From positions 1 through 9,828 of the forward strand of contig SKHQ01000064.1 of NCBI GenBank assembly GCA_007116915.1: a stretch of 9,828 nt of DNA. The letters run 5' to 3'. Below are positions 7,498 through 9,828 of this stretch, one piece after another. Below the pieces are notes generated by a model, which saw nothing but the letters and a program-made list of their open reading frames with translations, was not told the DNA's origin and searched no databases. Within the stretch, counting starts at the first letter, position 1. Each line of letters opens with the position of its first letter. Origin of the DNA: Candidatus Methanomethylophilaceae archaeon (GTDB taxonomy: Archaea > Thermoplasmatota > Thermoplasmata > Methanomassiliicoccales > Methanomethylophilaceae). The position numbers and the translations under genes are program-made.

Positions 7498-7517
7498 CGA
7501 AATGTCGTTATAAAACT

Positions 7518-7973
7518 ATGGACCATGCGATAAGGATTGTGGATGTTGAGAAGACGCTTTGCCTCGCCATGCACTCCCAGGTTGCCAACGATATGATAGG
7601 TGTTGCCGTGGTAGAGGCATTCCATAAGGTTGCCGACCACATCTCCAGCAACGGCGGATACCCTGCCGGTGCGCCTTTCGTGTTCTATCATGGATTCGAC
7701 GACAGAGTCACAACAATGGACTGTGGCTGGCCGGTGGTGAATGACATACCGGAAACGGATTCCATCAGAGTTTTCCACCTCCCGGCAGGTAAAACGGTAA
7801 ACACCCGCCATATTGGCCCATACGAAGGGCTGATGGATACTTATCAAAAAATTATGGAGTTCCTGACAGGAGAAGGTCTCAAGGCCGGCCCGATGTGGGA
7901 GTATTACCTCAACAGCCCCGAGGATGTCTCGCCTGAAGAACTGATCACTGACATATTCTGGTTGGTGGAGTGA
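7518..7973 (+). CDS. GyrI-like small-molecule-binding domain protein
   Basis: This is a 151-residue protein consisting of one GyrI-like (SHS2-type, AraC effector-binding) domain with no DNA-binding region. Evidence is the IRIVDVEKTLCLAM opening, the central FHLPAGKTVNTRHIGPYEGL (about 86-105), and the end with WEYYLNSPEDVSPEEL and a final ITDIFWLV strand. Glu128 in the MWEYY motif is in the place of the ligand-contacting glutamate of BmrR/Rob-type domains. Stand-alone members of the family bind or hydrolyse small hydrophobic molecules, or inhibit gyrase in Escherichia coli; which applies here cannot be told. The ATG at 7518 has no ribosome site but lies about 27 bases after a TATA-like element, suggesting a leaderless message. 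The next gene lies just downstream on the same strand, so the two are probably one operon. Confidence 0.85.
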   Translation: MDHAIRIVDVEKTLCLAMHSQVANDMIGVAVVEAFHKVADHISSNGGYPAGAPFVFYHGFDDRVTTMDCGWPVVNDIPETDSIRVFHLPAGKTVNTRHIGPYEGLMDTYQKIMEFLTGEGLKAGPMWEYYLNSPEDVSPEELITDIFWLVE

Positions 7974-7984
7974 CGGGATTGACT

Positions 7985-8710
7985 ATGGATACGGGCATCA
8001 AGGTCCTGATAGCCGGCGGAGGTATCTTCGGCACGCGAGCGCTACGTCATTCCTTGGAGTCGGGATATAGAACGCTTGTGATTGATATTGACGACTCATG
8101 CTGTGCCCGTTCGCTGTGCGAAAAGGTCGCTGATGACTTCTCAGATATCGGGCCGGGAGAGGCTGGTTTGATCACGGGAAAGGCGGTGCATGAGACGCTC
8201 AGGATTCTGAGCGAGGATCCGCCCGACGTCATCGTACCTTGTATACCAGGCCATCTGGCCGGCTTGGTGGTGGCGAGCGCCATGGAAGAGCATGATGTGC
8301 CTTTTGTCAAGGGTTCGAGGAAGATGATCGAGGTTATGTCCGAGGTGGACCCGGTCCTGGTGTTCAAATCGGATCTGCGGAATGGATTACTGGTCGCTTC
8401 CCTGATGCCGCCGGGAGGGACGTGTGACCCGGGTTGCGGTCAACCGGAGGATTATTGTCCCGTTAGCGGTCTCAAAAAAGGCCGTAAGATGGATGCCGTT
8501 CTGTCGGAAGCCTGCTCAAAGACAGTGGATGTATCCCTTGTCCTCACATCCCATCTGATGGGTTCAGGTGTCGGCTGCTTCGATGCATCACAACTCATTG
8601 AGTTGATTGGGACTGTGGTTGGAAGCCAAGGCCCTCTTTCCGTGGCGGTTGGTACATCATGCTCCTGTCATGGGATTTTGAGTTTCTTTGATGTGCGTCA
8701 TAGCTCATGA
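7985..8710 (+). CDS. Uncharacterised Rossmann-fold protein with cysteine motifs
   Basis: I do not recognise the family. The 241-residue protein (from the ATG at 7985) opens with a dinucleotide-binding fold: VLIAGGGIFG with Gly11, Gly13 and Gly16, then an acidic strand end in LVIDID (Asp34). A strand with DVIVPCIPGH follows, as in TrkA-N or dehydrogenase-like domains. The C-terminal half is cysteine-rich: Cys147, Cys151 and Cys158 in CDPGCGQPEDYCPVSG, and Cys226-x-Cys228-His229 near the end. These could bind a metal or Fe-S cluster, or be redox-active; this is inference. A GTG at 7970 that overlaps the previous stop as GTGA would add five residues. I prefer the ATG because GGAGTGA lies 11 bases upstream. 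The gene follows the GyrI-like gene and is probably coupled to it. No catalytic domain beyond the Rossmann fold can be named. Confidence 0.8.
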   Translation: MDTGIKVLIAGGGIFGTRALRHSLESGYRTLVIDIDDSCCARSLCEKVADDFSDIGPGEAGLITGKAVHETLRILSEDPPDVIVPCIPGHLAGLVVASAMEEHDVPFVKGSRKMIEVMSEVDPVLVFKSDLRNGLLVASLMPPGGTCDPGCGQPEDYCPVSGLKKGRKMDAVLSEACSKTVDVSLVLTSHLMGSGVGCFDASQLIELIGTVVGSQGPLSVAVGTSCSCHGILSFFDVRHSS

Positions 8711-8861
8711 CCTGGATCCATTCCTTATGCTGAATCCTTGAACTCTCATTCAGGAAAACAATGCTGGACAGTCCACAAGGCATACGTTTGTATCCATTCC
8801 GCAAAGGAAACAACTTATCTAGATGCTCGGACAATGATATCAAGTAAAAGGTGGCGAAGAT
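8711..8861 (+). promoter_or_regulatory. Promoter and leader of the peroxiredoxin gene
   Basis: This 151-base gap holds a BRE-like GGAAAC followed by CTTATCTA at about 8805-8822, and a ribosome site AGGTGG (8849-8854) seven bases before the ATG. The likely RNA start is near 8842, giving a leader of about 20 bases. A nine-base direct repeat, ATCCATTCC, occurs at 8716-8724 and 8792-8800; the second copy lies just upstream of the BRE. No open reading frame of note is present. Confidence 0.5.
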
Positions 8862-9335
8862 ATGGTAGAACTCAAGATCGGGGATATCGCACCAGCCTTC
8901 TGCCTGAAAGACAAGGATGGGAAGGATGTCTGCCTGGATGACTTCAAGGGTAGACACATCGTACTCTATTTCTATCCCAAGGATGGCAGCAAGGGATGCA
9001 CGCAGCAGGCCAAGGATTTCAATGATGCCAAGAAGAGATTCGATCAGATGAACGTGGATATAATCGGCGTCAGTCCGGACCCTCCGTCCAGCCATGCCAA
9101 GTTCGTGGAGAAGAACTCTCTGGAGATCAAGCTTCTCTCCGATGAGGGCAGCAAGGTCTCCGAAGGCTATGGAGTGTGGCAGAAGAAGAGTATGTACGGG
9201 AAGGAGTTCATGGGCGTGGTCAGGTCGACTTTCATCATCGGGCCAGAAGGCACGGTGAAGGAGGCCTGGTACAAGGTGAAGGTCCCCGACCATGTAGATA
9301 TGGTACTAGCTAAAGTTTCATGCCTGTTGGCCTGA
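8862..9335 (+). CDS. PrxQ/Bcp-type peroxiredoxin
   Basis: This 157-residue thiol peroxidase should reduce H2O2 and organic hydroperoxides in the cytoplasm. The AhpC/TSA fold is clear: IGDIAPAFCLKDKDG at the start, LYFYPKDGSKGCTQQAKDF around the active site, and STFIIGPEG with the conserved Arg121. The peroxidatic cysteine is Cys46. The usual active-site TPGC is SKGC here, so serine replaces threonine. The resolving cysteine expected five residues later is Lys51, and there is no cysteine in the region where the alternative resolving residue sits. The remaining cysteines are Cys14, Cys24 and Cys154 (four residues from the end). It may therefore act as a 1-Cys enzyme or use an unusual partner cysteine. 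The ATG at 8862 has the ribosome site AGGTGG at the proper distance. It is followed by an AT-rich gap. Confidence 0.95.
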   Translation: MVELKIGDIAPAFCLKDKDGKDVCLDDFKGRHIVLYFYPKDGSKGCTQQAKDFNDAKKRFDQMNVDIIGVSPDPPSSHAKFVEKNSLEIKLLSDEGSKVSEGYGVWQKKSMYGKEFMGVVRSTFIIGPEGTVKEAWYKVKVPDHVDMVLAKVSCLLA

Positions 9336-9342
9336 CTTGATG

Positions 9343-9455
9343 ATGGTCTTAAAGACCATTTGAAACAGAAGTGTTCCTGGTGGTTTTTATTAAGCGGTTT
9401 ATCTGCGACAATTGATTTTTTGTTGAATATCGGCTCAATGGGTTTTTAGTTTTTT
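9343..9455 (+). terminator. Palindrome and T-tract termination region after the peroxiredoxin gene
   Basis: A near-perfect palindrome, ATGGTCTT-A-AAGACCAT (9343-9359), begins eight bases after the peroxiredoxin stop. It is followed by T runs at 9384-9388, 9416-9421, 9443-9447 and 9450-9455. Repeated U tracts are the expected archaeal termination signal. The palindrome could be a hairpin near the RNA end or an operator. The rest of the 9336-9527 gap is AT-rich with no other evident gene. Confidence 0.55.
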
Positions 9456-9527
9456 AATTGAACAAACAAGTTGTGTTGGTAATCGCCATCCCACCGTTTT
9501 TCTATCCGATGCATCATATCCTGTAAT

Positions 9528-9828
9528 GTGGAAGCCCTGATATTAGATGGGACAGATGAGAAAGATGTGTTGCTAAAGAGCCTCTCGGCTAACATTGCCT
9601 CTGAGGCAGAGGATGAGGCTACTGAAATCACACGGTTTATTCTCCATGAGAAGGAGATTTCCCATTGCCGCGGCTGTTTCGATTGTTGGATCAGAACTCC
9701 CGGTGAGTGTGTCATCGACGACTTCGGCAGGGAACTCAACTGCCTATTCGTCAAGACTGACCTGATAATATTCATCGGGCCGGTCTTCCAAGGTTGCCAT
9801 TCAACATTGATAAAGAAGGTGTTTGACC
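9528..9828 (+). CDS. Iron-sulfur flavoprotein-like NAD(P)H/FMN reductase, 3' truncated
   Basis: The window ends inside this gene, so only the first 100 codons are visible. The product starts ALILDG, as the first strand of a flavodoxin-like fold, and has a cysteine cluster CRGCFDCWIRTPGEC (Cys47, Cys50, Cys53, Cys61; CX2CX2CX7C). This is the compact 4Fe-4S pattern of archaeal iron-sulfur flavoproteins such as Isf of Methanosarcina. The strand DLIIFIGPVFQG and the following helix STLIKKVFD are typical of FMN-reductase family proteins. A role in electron transfer or O2/peroxide detoxification is likely by family. The start is taken as GTG at 9528 because a stop at 9480 limits the frame and no ATG lies between. 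No ribosome site is seen, but TTTTTCTATCC (9496-9506) is about 26 bases upstream. The usual FMN-phosphate loop (GSPRxxGNT-like) is degenerate: GTDEKDVLLKS. Confidence 0.85.
   Translation, partial: MEALILDGTDEKDVLLKSLSANIASEAEDEATEITRFILHEKEISHCRGCFDCWIRTPGECVIDDFGRELNCLFVKTDLIIFIGPVFQGCHSTLIKKVFD

Noticed and set aside
8591..8605. Fifteen-base palindrome CAACTCATTGAGTTG
   Set aside because: It is inside the coding region of the Rossmann gene, far from any start or stop, and is most simply explained by codon choice.
8595..9293. Long minus-strand open frame of 232 codons
   Set aside because: It lies opposite the peroxiredoxin and the end of the Rossmann gene, both clearly coding, and its translation shows no recognisable domain. 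It is a shadow frame.
9446..9775. Minus-strand open frame of 109 codons near the window end
   Set aside because: The plus strand encodes a clear Fe-S flavoprotein with a cysteine cluster and flavodoxin-like strands, so the opposite frame is a shadow.
1..9828. CRISPR arrays, insertion sequences, tRNA genes or a defence island
   Set aside because: No regular repeats, transposase-like frames, terminal inverted repeats or tRNA-like cloverleaf sequences were seen, and the gene content is core archaeal housekeeping.

Overview
The window is archaeal and most likely comes from a member of the Thermoplasmata, possibly a Methanomassiliicoccales relative. The archaeal assignment rests on a proteasome beta subunit, an archaeal CPSF1 nuclease with N-terminal KH domains, the large subunit of replication factor C, the wyosine radical-SAM enzyme Twy1, and promoters with BRE/TATA character. 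The Thermoplasmata placement is an inference: the proteasome subunit has Glu at mature position 17, as I recall for Thermoplasma. No methanogenesis gene lies in the window, so the order is not proven.

Layout. Bases 4-2605 carry a plus-strand pair, psmB (protein degradation) and aCPSF1 (mRNA 3'-end formation and transcription termination). Bases 2609-7409 are a minus-strand block, read right to left: a CorA-type Mg2+ channel, a ModF/PhrA-like ABC ATPase, a zinc-ribbon/TM2 membrane protein, RFC large subunit and Twy1. aCPSF1 and twy1 converge with only 3 bases between their stop codons. Bases 7518-8710 carry a plus-strand pair, a stand-alone GyrI-like ligand-binding domain and an uncharacterised cysteine-rich Rossmann protein. 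A PrxQ/Bcp-type peroxiredoxin follows (8862-9335), then an AT-rich gap with a palindrome and several T tracts. The window ends inside an iron-sulfur flavoprotein-like gene that starts at a GTG at 9528.

Most genes are information-processing or housekeeping functions with no single shared pathway. Several genes have a TATA-like element centred about 21-27 bases before the start codon, which suggests leaderless mRNAs. twy1 and the peroxiredoxin have clear Shine-Dalgarno sequences. The last third has a redox flavour (peroxiredoxin, Fe-S flavoprotein, cysteine-rich Rossmann protein).

I found no CRISPR array, insertion sequence, integrase, tRNA or rRNA, and no clear novel multi-gene system. The points most worth a second look are the RFC-L and Twy1 reading frames, which form one continuous frame interrupted by a single UAG codon, and the unassigned GyrI-like plus Rossmann/cysteine gene pair.
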